From positions 1 to 31,154 of the forward strand of contig CAAGJU010000349.1 of assembly GCA_900770225.1 (NCBI GenBank): a DNA stretch of 31,154 bases. Direction: 5' to 3'. Under the pieces are notes generated by a model. That model was not told the DNA's origin. It saw only the letters and a list, made by a program, of their open reading frames with translations, and searched no databases. The position numbers and the translations under genes were made by a program. Position 1 is the stretch's first letter, and each line of letters opens with the position of its first letter. Source of the stretch: Lachnospiraceae bacterium (GTDB taxonomy: Bacteria > Bacillota > Clostridia > Lachnospirales > Lachnospiraceae). Below, in pieces: positions 1 to 8,022 of this stretch.

Positions 1-17
1 ATGTTGGGTTTGGTCGC

Positions 18-49
18 TTGACATTATACACAAAAGTAGGGGGTATTGC
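18..49 (+). promoter_or_regulatory. Possible promoter for the NifX-SlyD fusion gene
   Basis: A perfect -35 hexamer TTGACA lies at 18-23. The best -10 match downstream is TATTGC at 44-49, four of six consensus bases, with a long 20-base spacer, so only the -35 is convincing. The first coding start is at 143, which would leave a leader of about 85 bases containing the palindrome at 86-118. Confidence 0.3.
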
Positions 50-85
50 TCTTTTTTTGCGCAAATCCCCTGAAACAAAGGTTTA

Positions 86-118
86 GTAGTGTTATTCATG
101 CGTTATGCATGACACTAC
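86..118 (+). promoter_or_regulatory. Palindrome in the leader of the fusion gene
   Basis: Arms GTAGTGT (86-92) and ACACTAC (112-118) enclose a second inverted pair CATGC (97-101) and GCATG (107-111). The palindrome ends 24 bases before the start codon. It could be an operator or an mRNA hairpin. It has no T-tract and is followed directly by a strong ribosome binding site (GGAGG, 131-135), so it is unlikely to be a terminator. Confidence 0.45.
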
Positions 119-142
119 CTTTATACTTATGGAGGATTTTAT

Positions 143-1000
143 ATGAAAATAGCTGTTCCCTACGACAATGGCAATGTATTCCAGCACTTCGGACGTTCCA
201 CCGCTTTCAAATATTACGAAGTTCAGAACGGTACCGTCACCCCCGGAGAAGTGCTTGACACCAATGGCATCGGACATGAGGCGCTGGCAAATCTGCTCGC
301 ACAGAACGGCGTAGACACTGTGATCTGCGGTGGCCTCGGACAGGGCGCCCTGAACGCGCTGCAGGAGGCCGGCATAGCTGTCGCCACCGGTGCAGAAGGC
401 TCCGCGGATGAAGCGGTAGTCGCTTATCTGCGTGGTGAGCTGAATGGTGCAGAGGTCAACTGCGATCACCATCACGAAGAGGAAGCTTCAGAAGAAGGAT
501 GCGGCGGCAGCTGTGGTGGTTGCGGTGGCGGCTGTGGCGGATGCGGCCATCATGACTACAAACCGGATTTCGACGGAAAAAATGTTGGCAAAACCGTACG
601 TGTGCACTATCGCGGTACCTTTGATGACGGATCCACCTTTGATTCCTCCTACGACAGGGGAGAACCGCTGGAATTCGTCTGCGGATCCGGCATGATGATT
701 CACGGATTCGACAAGGCAGTAGCCGATATGGAACCCGGCCAAACGACAGATATCCATCTGCTACCCGCCGAAGCCTATGGTGAATACGACCCCGAAGCCG
801 TCGTAACCTTCCAGATCGATCAGCTCCCCGGCTCCGAGAATCTGACGATCGGACAGCGCGTACATCTGCAGAACGACTACGGCCAGGTTCTTCCCGTCCG
901 CGTCACCGCGCGCGATGAGAAAACCATCACGCTGGACGCCAACCACGAGATGGCGGGCAAGAATCTGAACTTCAGCATCGAACTCCTGGAAGTCCGATAA
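143..1000 (+). CDS. NifX/NafY-like domain fused to a SlyD-like FKBP peptidyl-prolyl isomerase
   Basis: A 285-residue protein with two recognisable parts. Residues 1-105 resemble the dinitrogenase iron-molybdenum cofactor family (NifX, NafY, NifB C-terminus): the start MKIAVPYDNGNVFQHFG and the later VICGGLGQGAL are typical. Residues 110-138 form a linker with four consecutive His/Glu-rich positions followed by CGG-type repeats carrying six Cys and ending in two His, a likely metal-binding tail. Residues 145-285 are an FKBP domain of the SlyD type: VHYRGTFDDGSTFDSS, an IF-like insertion around EAYGEYDPEAV, and NHEMAGKNLNF near the end. SlyD proteins are foldases that bind nickel through a His/Cys-rich tail; here that tail is in the middle. 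GGAGG at 131-135 lies 7 bases before ATG, fixing the start. The function is inferred to be metal handling or metalloprotein maturation in the cytoplasm. No nif genes are nearby. Confidence 0.85.
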   Translation: MKIAVPYDNGNVFQHFGRSTAFKYYEVQNGTVTPGEVLDTNGIGHEALANLLAQNGVDTVICGGLGQGALNALQEAGIAVATGAEGSADEAVVAYLRGELNGAEVNCDHHHEEEASEEGCGGSCGGCGGGCGGCGHHDYKPDFDGKNVGKTVRVHYRGTFDDGSTFDSSYDRGEPLEFVCGSGMMIHGFDKAVADMEPGQTTDIHLLPAEAYGEYDPEAVVTFQIDQLPGSENLTIGQRVHLQNDYGQVLPVRVTARDEKTITLDANHEMAGKNLNFSIELLEVR

Positions 1001-1008
1001 ATATTTCC

Positions 1009-1307
1009 AGTTACTGCTCAGGCACTGCCAGAGCCACGGAACACATGGAAACTCCCAAGCCGAGACCTCCGCAGGCGTCGGTAGTTGGCTGACGTGATAA
1101 AACTCGCTTCGCGGGTTTTATCACGTTATCGCGGCGTTCGCCTCACCGTATCACGCTTCGCGTGTACGGATGCGGCTCACTGCTCGCGTAAATCCGAGGC
1201 AAAGCCGATGGATGAGCTTACCACCGCTACGCCGAGGACAAGCGAGAGCGTGTCGAGGCTGGAAGTCTCCATGTGTGACAGTGGCTGGCAAAGAGTGAAC
1301 AGTAACT
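1009..1307. repeat. Large imperfect palindromic element, copy A
   Basis: The whole gap after the fusion gene is a nested inverted repeat. Outer arms are AGTTACTG (1009-1016) and CAGTAACT (1300-1307). Next come ACACATGGA (1041-1049) and TCCATGTGT (1268-1276), then a weaker pair around GGCGTCGGT and ACCGCTACGCC. Inside are two tight hairpins with TTC loops: CGTGATAAAACTCGC (1093-1107) with 1111-1125, and CCGTA-CACGC (1146-1156) with GCGTG-TACGG (1160-1169). No credible open reading frame was recognised. Bases 1210-1253 recur near the right end of the window and the left arm recurs at 11927-11960, so this is a dispersed element. It could be a MITE-like non-autonomous mobile element or a structured RNA, and may also end transcription of the upstream gene. 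Confidence 0.7.
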
Positions 1308-1323
1308 ATTTCTGCACTGTTCC

Positions 1324-1353
1324 TTGAAGACCTTCCGGCTGTTGTAGTAAAAT
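1324..1353 (+). promoter_or_regulatory. Possible promoter for the HD-GYP gene
   Basis: TTGAAG (1324-1329), an 18-base spacer and TAAAAT (1348-1353) form a fair sigma-A type promoter just beyond palindromic element A, about 135 bases before the HD-GYP start codon. The stretch 1354-1488 holds nothing else that I recognise. Confidence 0.4.
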
Positions 1354-1488
1354 ACTGGAGATAACAATAAATTTTCAGAACGTAAATCAGTAATACAGCA
1401 ATATCGTGTGAATTCGTCATAAGCAACATGTTGTCCGCTTTTTACGGGGACCGGTTATCGTTTCCTGCCGTCCCTGCCGGAAAAAATT

Positions 1489-2586
1489 ATGGTACATTAT
1501 ATCAACATTCCGATATCCAAAGCCAAACCGGGCATGATTCTCGGCAGTGCGGTTGAAGACCGTCTCGGACGCCATCTGGCAGAGTCCGGGAGCATGCTGA
1601 CGGCATTTGTCATTGATGGCCTGAAAAATTACGGCGTTCAGACACTCACCGTGCGTTTTGGCCGCGATGAAGAGGGCGAGGCCGATGCCATCCTCTCTCC
1701 GGCTGCCCGTGTGGCTGTGATGCGTCTGCGTGAGCCGGATCCTGTCAAGGTCCAGCTGACTGCCAGTGTCAAGCAGCAGGTATCCAGGGGCATTGAATAT
1801 ATGTATACCGTACCGGACAACAAGATGATGGCCGGGACGGTGAAGTCCATCACGCTGAAGCTCATGAATGCCATTGTCCGGAACAAAGCGGTGGCACTCA
1901 ATATTTCCGAACTGAAGACCAGTGACGAATATACGTTCAATCACAGCGTTGATGTGGCTACGATCAGCATGATCATCGCCAAGGCAGAGGGAATGTCCGA
2001 ACAGGAGATCGCTGAGATCGGTTCGGCCGGACTGCTTCATGATATCGGCAAGACACGGATACCGCCGGAGATACTCAACAAGCCCGCCAAACTCACACCG
2101 GAGGAATTTGAGGTCATCAAACAGCACAGCCGTCTGAGCTATGATCTCGTCAAGAAAAACCCGGAAATTTCCCTGAGTGTTGCCATGGCCATGCTGCAGC
2201 ATCATGAGAAGACCGACGGATCCGGTTATCCTGTCGGAGCCATGGCCAACCTCATACACCCTTACGCAAAAATCATGGCTGTGGCCGATATCTACGACGC
2301 ACTGGTTTCTACGCGTCCGTACAAAAAAGCCTATACCCCGGGCGAGGCAGTCGATATCCTTCTCGGCATGTCCTCCTGTCTCGATATGCGGGCTCTGCAG
2401 ACGTTCATGAAGGTCATGATCCTGTATCCTGTAGACTCACTGGTAAAGCTGTCGAACGGCGAGACAGCCCGCGTGGTACAGCAGAATGCCAATCTGCTGC
2501 TGCGGCCGGTTGTCGTCGGTGTAAAGAGCGGCAAGGTCTATGACCTGTCGAAGATCGAATGCGCGAACATTCTCATCCGCTCATGA
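1489..2586 (+). CDS. HD-GYP domain protein, probable c-di-GMP phosphodiesterase
   Basis: A 365-residue cytoplasmic protein without membrane segments. Residues 1-140 resemble the N-terminal region that often precedes HD-GYP domains. The HD-GYP domain follows at about 145-330: a histidine in NHSVDVATIS (residue 152), the HD pair in LLHDIGKTRIP (H184, D185), the HH pair at 238-239, the GYP signature in KTDGSGYP (241-248) and the later DIYDAL..RPYK motif. All expected metal ligands appear intact, so activity on cyclic di-GMP (to pGpG or GMP) is likely. It has no receiver domain, so the input is unknown. The ribosome binding site before ATG 1489 is weak (GGA only). The EAL gene begins 166 bases downstream on the same strand, and both genes may act on the same messenger. 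Confidence 0.88.
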   Translation: MVHYINIPISKAKPGMILGSAVEDRLGRHLAESGSMLTAFVIDGLKNYGVQTLTVRFGRDEEGEADAILSPAARVAVMRLREPDPVKVQLTASVKQQVSRGIEYMYTVPDNKMMAGTVKSITLKLMNAIVRNKAVALNISELKTSDEYTFNHSVDVATISMIIAKAEGMSEQEIAEIGSAGLLHDIGKTRIPPEILNKPAKLTPEEFEVIKQHSRLSYDLVKKNPEISLSVAMAMLQHHEKTDGSGYPVGAMANLIHPYAKIMAVADIYDALVSTRPYKKAYTPGEAVDILLGMSSCLDMRALQTFMKVMILYPVDSLVKLSNGETARVVQQNANLLLRPVVVGVKSGKVYDLSKIECANILIRS

Positions 2587-2705
2587 ATGCATCAGTTCTG
2601 TTTTCAGGAAGATATGACTTTCCGCGGCAGTACACAGACGCTTCCGGACGGTACAGTTCTTTCTGAAGGTATCGTGTTTTTACAGTTTCAGCAAACTATG
2701 GTAAA

Positions 2706-2727
2706 GCGCACCTGTCCGGCGCGTTTT
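2706..2727 (+). other. Small GC hairpin before the EAL gene
   Basis: AAGCGC and GCGCGTT flank a short loop and are followed by TTTTG. It resembles a weak intrinsic terminator or attenuator between the HD-GYP and EAL genes and ends just before the AAAGGA ribosome binding site. The rest of the 2587-2752 gap shows no other recognisable element. Confidence 0.25.
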
Positions 2728-2752
2728 GCCTGATAAAGGAAACAATAACGAC

Positions 2753-4696
2753 ATGCTCTATCCGACTGGAAGATATAATCTGAATTTTGATTTCGGCGCG
2801 ATTCTCCTGGATGCCATCCTTCTCATTTTTTACCTGCTGCGTCCGAGGATCATCCGTGAGAGACGGACAAGGGCGTTCCTTCTTCTCCTGTTCACGCTGT
2901 CACTGTCTGCCGTGAGCGAAGTCTGCGCATCTGTGTGCCGGAACAATATAGGTGAGGGAATTCCCATCAACCTGCGGATTCTCGGGATTTCTACGTTTTT
3001 CTCGCATTTTCTCCACAATTCCCTGCCCTACACGCTGTGTATTTACCTGTACGAGGTTATCGGCATTTCCCACAGGACCAGCCGACGCACCTATATCCTG
3101 CTCAGCATCCCGGAAGTGATCATGGCAGTTTTCCTGTTTATCCCTCCGCTTCGGACACTGGTGTACTATTTCACCGATACCGGCGAATACATGCACGGCA
3201 TCATCTATATCCAGCTCTATGTGGCAATACACGTCTTCTACCTGTCACTCAGTCTCTTCACCGTGATATCTTACCGGAAGGCACTGCTCACACCCGAATA
3301 TGTCAGTATCCTGGTCGTCGTGATCGGCTTCGGTCTCTCCATGATCCCCATGGTCATCAACCAGTATATGAAGATCACCATTTTTCTTCAGTCGCTTCTC
3401 GTGATGATCATCTGCATCATACTGGAGAGTGACAACGATCAGTTTGAATTATCCACCGGACTCCGCAGAAGATATGCCCTCTGGAAAGACGTCCGCCAGT
3501 GCTTTGAGACGCGGAACAGAGCCAGTGTCATCTCCGTCAAAATCAGCAGCCTCAGCTATTACCGCATGATTCTCGGCACACTCACGATCAGGCACCTGGA
3601 AAAAATGATCGGCACATGGCTGCAGCAGTTCGCCTCAGACAATATCCGTGTCTATCACACGCAGGAGGAATCCTACGCTATTCTGTTTTATCAGATTGAT
3701 GAGAGTGAAGTTCGGAAGATTGCGGGTAAGATCCAGCTTCGCTTCCATGAGGAGTGGAACTGCGATGAGACGCCGGTTTTCCTGACAACACAGATATGGA
3801 TCGGTGCTATCCCGGATCAGATCACGAATGAAGATCAGATGAATGTATTTATCGACAGCCCGTATGATGAACGCCTGCCAGAAAATACACTGCACTTCCA
3901 GAACAATATGGCCCCGCAGCAGAGGATGAAGGATGTGGAAGTATCCCTGCAGCACGCGATCAGCAGCAATTCCCTGGAAGTTTTTTATCAGCCTATCTTC
4001 GATACGCGTGATGGTAAGATTCATTCCTGCGAGGCCCTGGTACGCATGAAGGACGAAAAAGGCGGTTACTTCGCGCCCGATGAATTCATCCGCGTGGCCG
4101 AGCAGACCGGTATGATCAACCGCCTGGGTATCATGGTTTTTGAAAAGGTTGTGTCCTTCCTCGCAGAGGAAAAACCGGAAACGTACGGGCTGGATTTCGT
4201 TGAGATCAATCTCTCCCCTGTACAGTGCATGGATCCGCAGCTGGCAGATCAGCTGACAGAGATCCTCAGCCTCTATCACGTGCCGGCTTCAAAAATATGC
4301 CTGGAGATCACGGAGTCCGCTGTGATCCACAACGAGGCAGCCATGCGCAGCGCCATAGAAAAGCTGGGCGCCGCCGGATTTTCCTTTGCTCTCGATGACT
4401 TCGGAACCGGTAATGCCAATTACTCTTACGTTATGAAATACCCGTTCCAGATCATTAAAATTGACAAGAGCTTCCTCTGGGGCGCAGAAAAAGATGAAAA
4501 TACCCGCATCATTCTGACCAATATGCTCAGCCTCGTAAAGAGTCTGGAGAGACACACCGTTGTCGAAGGTGTGGAGTCAGAACAGCAGCGGGATTTCATG
4601 ATCTCCTGCGGCGTGGATTACCTGCAGGGATTTTACTATTCAAAACCAGTTCCGCGTGACCGCTTCATCAGTTTTCTGATAAATTTTAGTGTATAA
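2753..4696 (+). CDS. Seven-TM protein with degenerate GGDEF and intact EAL domain, c-di-GMP phosphodiesterase
   Basis: About 647 residues from ATG 2753, which has AAAGGA at 2735-2740 upstream; a TTG at 2726 would add nine residues but has no ribosome binding site. Roughly seven hydrophobic segments occupy residues 10-230, giving a membrane sensor. A degenerate GGDEF-like region follows (about 245-375); its signature position reads HTQEESY, so cyclase activity is not expected. The EAL domain fills the C-terminal 250 residues with key motifs in place: CEALVR, EINLSPVQC, CLEITESAV, LDDFGTGNANYS, IIKIDKSFL, VVEGVES and YLQGFYYSKPV. The expected reaction is c-di-GMP to pGpG. The stop codon lies inside the left arm of palindromic element B. 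What the membrane part senses cannot be told from sequence. Confidence 0.9.
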   Translation: MLYPTGRYNLNFDFGAILLDAILLIFYLLRPRIIRERRTRAFLLLLFTLSLSAVSEVCASVCRNNIGEGIPINLRILGISTFFSHFLHNSLPYTLCIYLYEVIGISHRTSRRTYILLSIPEVIMAVFLFIPPLRTLVYYFTDTGEYMHGIIYIQLYVAIHVFYLSLSLFTVISYRKALLTPEYVSILVVVIGFGLSMIPMVINQYMKITIFLQSLLVMIICIILESDNDQFELSTGLRRRYALWKDVRQCFETRNRASVISVKISSLSYYRMILGTLTIRHLEKMIGTWLQQFASDNIRVYHTQEESYAILFYQIDESEVRKIAGKIQLRFHEEWNCDETPVFLTTQIWIGAIPDQITNEDQMNVFIDSPYDERLPENTLHFQNNMAPQQRMKDVEVSLQHAISSNSLEVFYQPIFDTRDGKIHSCEALVRMKDEKGGYFAPDEFIRVAEQTGMINRLGIMVFEKVVSFLAEEKPETYGLDFVEINLSPVQCMDPQLADQLTEILSLYHVPASKICLEITESAVIHNEAAMRSAIEKLGAAGFSFALDDFGTGNANYSYVMKYPFQIIKIDKSFLWGAEKDENTRIILTNMLSLVKSLERHTVVEGVESEQQRDFMISCGVDYLQGFYYSKPVPRDRFISFLINFSV

Positions 4697-4864
4697 GTCC
4701 GTCGCATGCCAGAGGCGGACTGCACACCCGAAGGGTGTGCGAGGCCGAATATGGCTTTGCGACGATAACAGGTATGAGCATGGAGCGATGCGTAGCAGCG
4801 CGAAAATGCGAATGCCTGTAGCGGCGTGGGAGCACGAAGTGCGAAACGACGCGTAGACTTATAC
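4691..4864. repeat. Palindromic element B at the convergent EAL/atpC junction
   Basis: Outer arms GTATAAGTC (4691-4699) and GACTTATAC (4856-4864) are perfect complements. Inside lie hairpins GCACACCC (4722-4729) with GGGTGTGC (4733-4740) across a GAA loop, an arm pair CGTCGCAT..GCC with GGCTTTGCGACG, and CAGGTA..GCAT with ATGC..TGCCTG. The left arm contains the stop codon of the EAL gene. Lying between convergent genes, it may act as a bidirectional terminator or RNA-protecting structure. It is similar in style to element A but shares no long block with it that I can see. Confidence 0.6.
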
Positions 4865-4883
4865 AGTATGTAGAACAAATAAG

Positions 4884-5306
4884 TCAGTGAATCTTCTTAT
4901 CCTTAAATTTCAAACGGGAAAGCGCTCTCGCCATGGCGGCCTGCGTCATGATATATTCACGCATGCTCTGTTTCTGACGCATGCGCTCCTTTGCGCGGTC
5001 GAGCGCTTCTTCCGCGCGGCGCTGATCCAGTTCTTCCGGTGATTCGCAGGTCTCGGTCAGCACAACGGCCCTGTTATTGGCAAACATGACGACGCCGTAA
5101 CCGGCAACAGCGCTGATCGTTTCTCCGGACGCTGTGACAATATCAATCTCGCCGGGTACAATAGCCAGCGTTGTGTCCGCGGCATGGGCGAGGAACTGCC
5201 TACGCCCGTCATCAGCCTGTACATTCACCGACTTCGCCCGGTCATCAAAATATACTTTTTGTGTTGCGATCACCTGCAGATGGAAGGTGTGTGTCGTCTC
5301 GGCCAT
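4884..5306 (-). CDS. atpC: F1 ATP synthase epsilon subunit
   Basis: A 140-residue protein, normal length for epsilon. The N-terminal beta-sandwich is divergent but recognisable (FHLQVIATQKVYFDDRAKSV, TLAIVPGEIDI, AGYGVVMFANNRAVVLTETCE). The C-terminal helical hairpin (about 85-140) is rich in Glu, Arg and Ala (EELDQRRAEEALDRAKERM). The subunit belongs to the central stalk with gamma and can inhibit ATP hydrolysis in bacteria. It is the last gene of the operon and starts 125 bases after atpD. The gap holds a small hairpin, ACAGACT (5362-5368) with AGTCTGT (5374-5380), without a T-tract. Element B lies just downstream. Confidence 0.93.
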   Translation of the reverse strand: MAETTHTFHLQVIATQKVYFDDRAKSVNVQADDGRRQFLAHAADTTLAIVPGEIDIVTASGETISAVAGYGVVMFANNRAVVLTETCESPEELDQRRAEEALDRAKERMRQKQSMREYIMTQAAMARALSRLKFKDKKIH

Positions 5307-5431
5307 ATATTTTTCCTGCTTTTAAAATTGAAAAAGCGAAAGGACTGATCAGGTCCATCGCACAGACTTCTTCAGTCTGTTTCCTTTACAACAATACATT
5401 CCGGCCGGTCAGCTAAGATCAGTATATCTGC

Positions 5432-6814
5432 TCACAGTGTTTCCGCCTTTTTGATCACATCATCAATCGTGCCGACATTGGTGAATGCGGCCTCGGGATA
5501 CTTGTCCATATCTCCGTCGATGATCGCGCGGAATCCGCGGACGGTTTCCTCCACGGGCACATACACGCCGGGAATGCCGGTGAACTGCTCTGCCACGTGG
5601 AACGGCTGTGACATGAAATTCCGGATCTTTCTCGCCCGGTAAACGGTCTTTTTATCCGCATCTGAGAGCTCTTCCATACCGAGAATGGCGATGATATCCT
5701 GCAGTTCCTTATACTTCTGAAGGATCTGCAGCACTTCCTGTGCCGTCTCGTAATGCTCTTTTCCGACGATGCTTTCCTCGAGAATACGGGAATTCGATTC
5801 CAGCGGATCCACAGCGGGATAGATACCCTCCTCCACGATTTTTCTCGAGAGAACGGTCGTCGCATCCAGATGGGCAAAGGTCGTCGCCGGCGCCGGATCG
5901 GTCAGATCATCTGCCGGTACATACACTGCCTGTACCGAGGTGATCGAACCGTTCTTTGTTGAGGCAATCCGCTCCTGCAGCTCACCCATCTCATTGGCGA
6001 GCGTCGGCTGATAGCCGACGGCGGAAGGCATACGTCCGAGCAGTGATGATACCTCGGAACCTGCCTGTACGAATCGGAAAATGTTATCTATGAACAGCAG
6101 GACATCCTTGTGCTCTACGTCACGGAAATACTCCGCCATGGTCAGTCCTGTCTCTGCGACACGCATACGGGCTCCCGGCGGCTCGTTCATCTGTCCGAAC
6201 ACCAGCGCGGTATTTTTGATAACGCCGGACGCTGTCATTTCCGTCCAGAGATCGTTGCCCTCACGGGATCGCTCGCCGACACCGGTAAAAATGGAATACC
6301 CGCCGTGCTCTTCTGCCACGTTGCGGATCAGTTCCTGAATGAGGACCGTCTTGCCGACACCTGCACCGCCGAACAGACCGACCTTACCGCCCTTGGCATA
6401 GGGTGCGATCAGATCAATAACCTTGATACCCGTCTCCAGAATCTCCTGTACGGGCTTCTGATCTGTAAAAGCCGGCGGCCTGCGGTGGATTTCCCAGCGC
6501 TCTCCGCTCAGCTCCTGCCCGCCGTCGATCGTATCACCGAACACGTTGAACAGCCGTCCCAGATTGTCATCTCCCACAGGCACGGTGATTCCGCTGCCGA
6601 GTGCGACGACCGGCATATCCTTCTGAAGTCCTTCGCTCGCAGCCAGCAGTATACAGCGAACGGTATGGTCACCGATATGCTGCGACACTTCCATGATGCA
6701 TTTTTCCCCGTGGTTGTCACACTGAAGGGCCGTCTTGATGCAGGGGAGAGGCAGGTCGTCAAATTCCACATCGACAACCGGTCCCATGACCTGCGTGATT
6801 TTTCCAATCTGCAT
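5432..6814 (-). CDS. atpD: F1 ATP synthase beta subunit (catalytic)
   Basis: About 460 residues from ATG 6814 (starting MQIGKITQVMGPVVD), which is preceded by GGAG at a good distance; an ATG at 6829 would add five residues but its AGGAAG touches the start. The Walker A motif GGAGVGKT is at residues 149-156, the catalytic glutamate is in GERSREGNDLW, Walker B is LLFIDNIFRF, and the conserved ALVFGQMNEPPGAR is present. This subunit carries the three catalytic nucleotide sites of F1. It lies between atpG and atpC in the usual order and looks fully functional. Confidence 0.97.
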   Translation of the reverse strand: MQIGKITQVMGPVVDVEFDDLPLPCIKTALQCDNHGEKCIMEVSQHIGDHTVRCILLAASEGLQKDMPVVALGSGITVPVGDDNLGRLFNVFGDTIDGGQELSGERWEIHRRPPAFTDQKPVQEILETGIKVIDLIAPYAKGGKVGLFGGAGVGKTVLIQELIRNVAEEHGGYSIFTGVGERSREGNDLWTEMTASGVIKNTALVFGQMNEPPGARMRVAETGLTMAEYFRDVEHKDVLLFIDNIFRFVQAGSEVSSLLGRMPSAVGYQPTLANEMGELQERIASTKNGSITSVQAVYVPADDLTDPAPATTFAHLDATTVLSRKIVEEGIYPAVDPLESNSRILEESIVGKEHYETAQEVLQILQKYKELQDIIAILGMEELSDADKKTVYRARKIRNFMSQPFHVAEQFTGIPGVYVPVEETVRGFRAIIDGDMDKYPEAAFTNVGTIDDVIKKAETL

Positions 6815-6866
6815 ACTGTTTTTCTCCATCTTCCTGTACAGCCTCTTTCCGCCCGTACACGGCTCT

Positions 6867-6930
6867 GATGTCTGTATCCTTATGCCCGCCTGCGGATTTT
6901 ATACCGTATCAGATGTCTGTATTCTTCATC
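6867..6930 (-). repeat. Short direct repeat at the end of atpG
   Basis: Bases 6867-6885 in the atpG-atpD gap resemble 6912-6930, the last codons of atpG: 15 of 19 positions match, including an 11-base identical run GATGTCTGTAT. This may be the trace of a small tandem duplication of the gene end. The match is short, so chance is possible. Confidence 0.35.
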
Positions 6931-7847
6931 GCGCGACGCCGTGCAGCACGCTGCATCTGCTCTTTTCTCGCGCGGGCGCCGGCAGCTACCTCTGTGATCT
7001 CCTGTGTGATCGCGGCCTGCCGCTCTCTGTTGTAGCGCACGGACAGCTCACTGACCAGCTGATTGCCGTTCTTGTTCGCCGCATCCATCGCCTGCATACG
7101 GGCATTGTGCTCCGAGCAGTAGGATTCGATCAGCGCACTGTAGATAAAACCCGTCAGATATTCGGGAATGACCTGATCCAGCAGAACGGAGGGATTCGGC
7201 TCCATGCTGAAATCCTCCTGCGTCGCATTGCCCATCTGTTTCACAAAGAGCTTCTGATCCAGACGCTGCAGCGGCAGCAGCTGCTGGCAGATGACCTCCG
7301 TCGCCATCGCGTTCTTCATCTGCGTATAGATGATGTAGACCTCATCGATCTCATCGTTACCGAAAAGCTCCAGAATACGCGAGGTAATCACCCGGGCACG
7401 CGGCAGTGTCGGTTTCTGTGCGGTATAGCTGAACTGTTCGTCTATATGAATGCCCCTGTGCATGAAATAATGCCGGCCGACTTCACCAACGACAAACAGC
7501 AGGTCATTGGAATCCGGCCGCAGCCTGTTTTCCGTCATCTTCAGCACATTGTGATTGAAAGCACCGGCCAGTCCCTTGTCCGCCGTCACGCAGATAATAG
7601 CTCTGCGCAGATCAGCCTCATCCGCCGCCTCGCGATGATCCAGATAGCGGTGATGATAATCCTCCGGCAGATGCCTCAGGATACGCGCGATCATCGACTG
7701 CAGCTGATAATAAAAAGGTTCTGTCGAGGCCAGCGCCGCTTTGGCATAGTTCAGCTTTGTAGAGGAGATCATATACATCGCGTTCGTGATCTTCAGTGTA
7801 TTCTTAACGCTTGAAATTCTCTCTCTGATCTCACGTGTCGAAGCCAT
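6909..7847 (-). CDS. atpG: F1 ATP synthase gamma subunit
   Basis: A 312-residue protein, slightly longer than the usual 285-290. The N-terminal coiled-coil helix begins MASTREIRERISSVKNTLKITNAM and the C-terminal helix contains ARMQAMDAANKNG and LSVRYNRERQAAITQEITE, both hallmarks of the rotor shaft. AGGTGG lies upstream of ATG 7847. A 131-base gap separates it from atpA and contains a partial copy of the atpA gene end. Gamma couples c-ring rotation to the catalytic sites; no key region is missing. Confidence 0.96.
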   Translation of the reverse strand: MASTREIRERISSVKNTLKITNAMYMISSTKLNYAKAALASTEPFYYQLQSMIARILRHLPEDYHHRYLDHREAADEADLRRAIICVTADKGLAGAFNHNVLKMTENRLRPDSNDLLFVVGEVGRHYFMHRGIHIDEQFSYTAQKPTLPRARVITSRILELFGNDEIDEVYIIYTQMKNAMATEVICQQLLPLQRLDQKLFVKQMGNATQEDFSMEPNPSVLLDQVIPEYLTGFIYSALIESYCSEHNARMQAMDAANKNGNQLVSELSVRYNRERQAAITQEITEVAAGARARKEQMQRAARRRAMKNTDI

Positions 7848-7876
7848 ATGCCACCTGCCTGTCTGTTTTCATTCGT

Positions 7877-8022
7877 CAGTGTTCGGGACTTCGTTTACAA
7901 CACTTTTCCCGTCGTTGCTCTTGCTGTATTCAGGCCTTAATATCCAATGCTTCTGTCCTGCCACTGTTTTTCCAGTGTTCAGGGCTTCGTTTCCAACGTC
8001 CTGGTCCCGTCGCTGTTCTTCT
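7877..8022 (-). repeat. Direct repeat duplicating the 3' end of atpA
   Basis: The sequence starting at 7877 in the atpA-atpG gap repeats at 7973, where it forms the last codons of atpA: 22 of the first 25 bases agree, and a further block around TCCCGTCG matches after a small length change. The gap copy looks like an old duplication of the gene end. CACTG (7962-7966) and CAGTG (7973-7977) also form a small hairpin just after the atpA stop. Confidence 0.5.

Noticed and set aside
1085..1327. Small open frames within the palindromic element
   Set aside because: They run through hairpin arms, have no ribosome binding site and differ between element copies.
2587..2752. c-di-GMP (GEMM) riboswitch before the EAL gene
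   Set aside because: A segment with GCAAAC and later GGTAAAGCGC looked suggestive, but the conserved GEMM core and the receptor stem could not be found in order.
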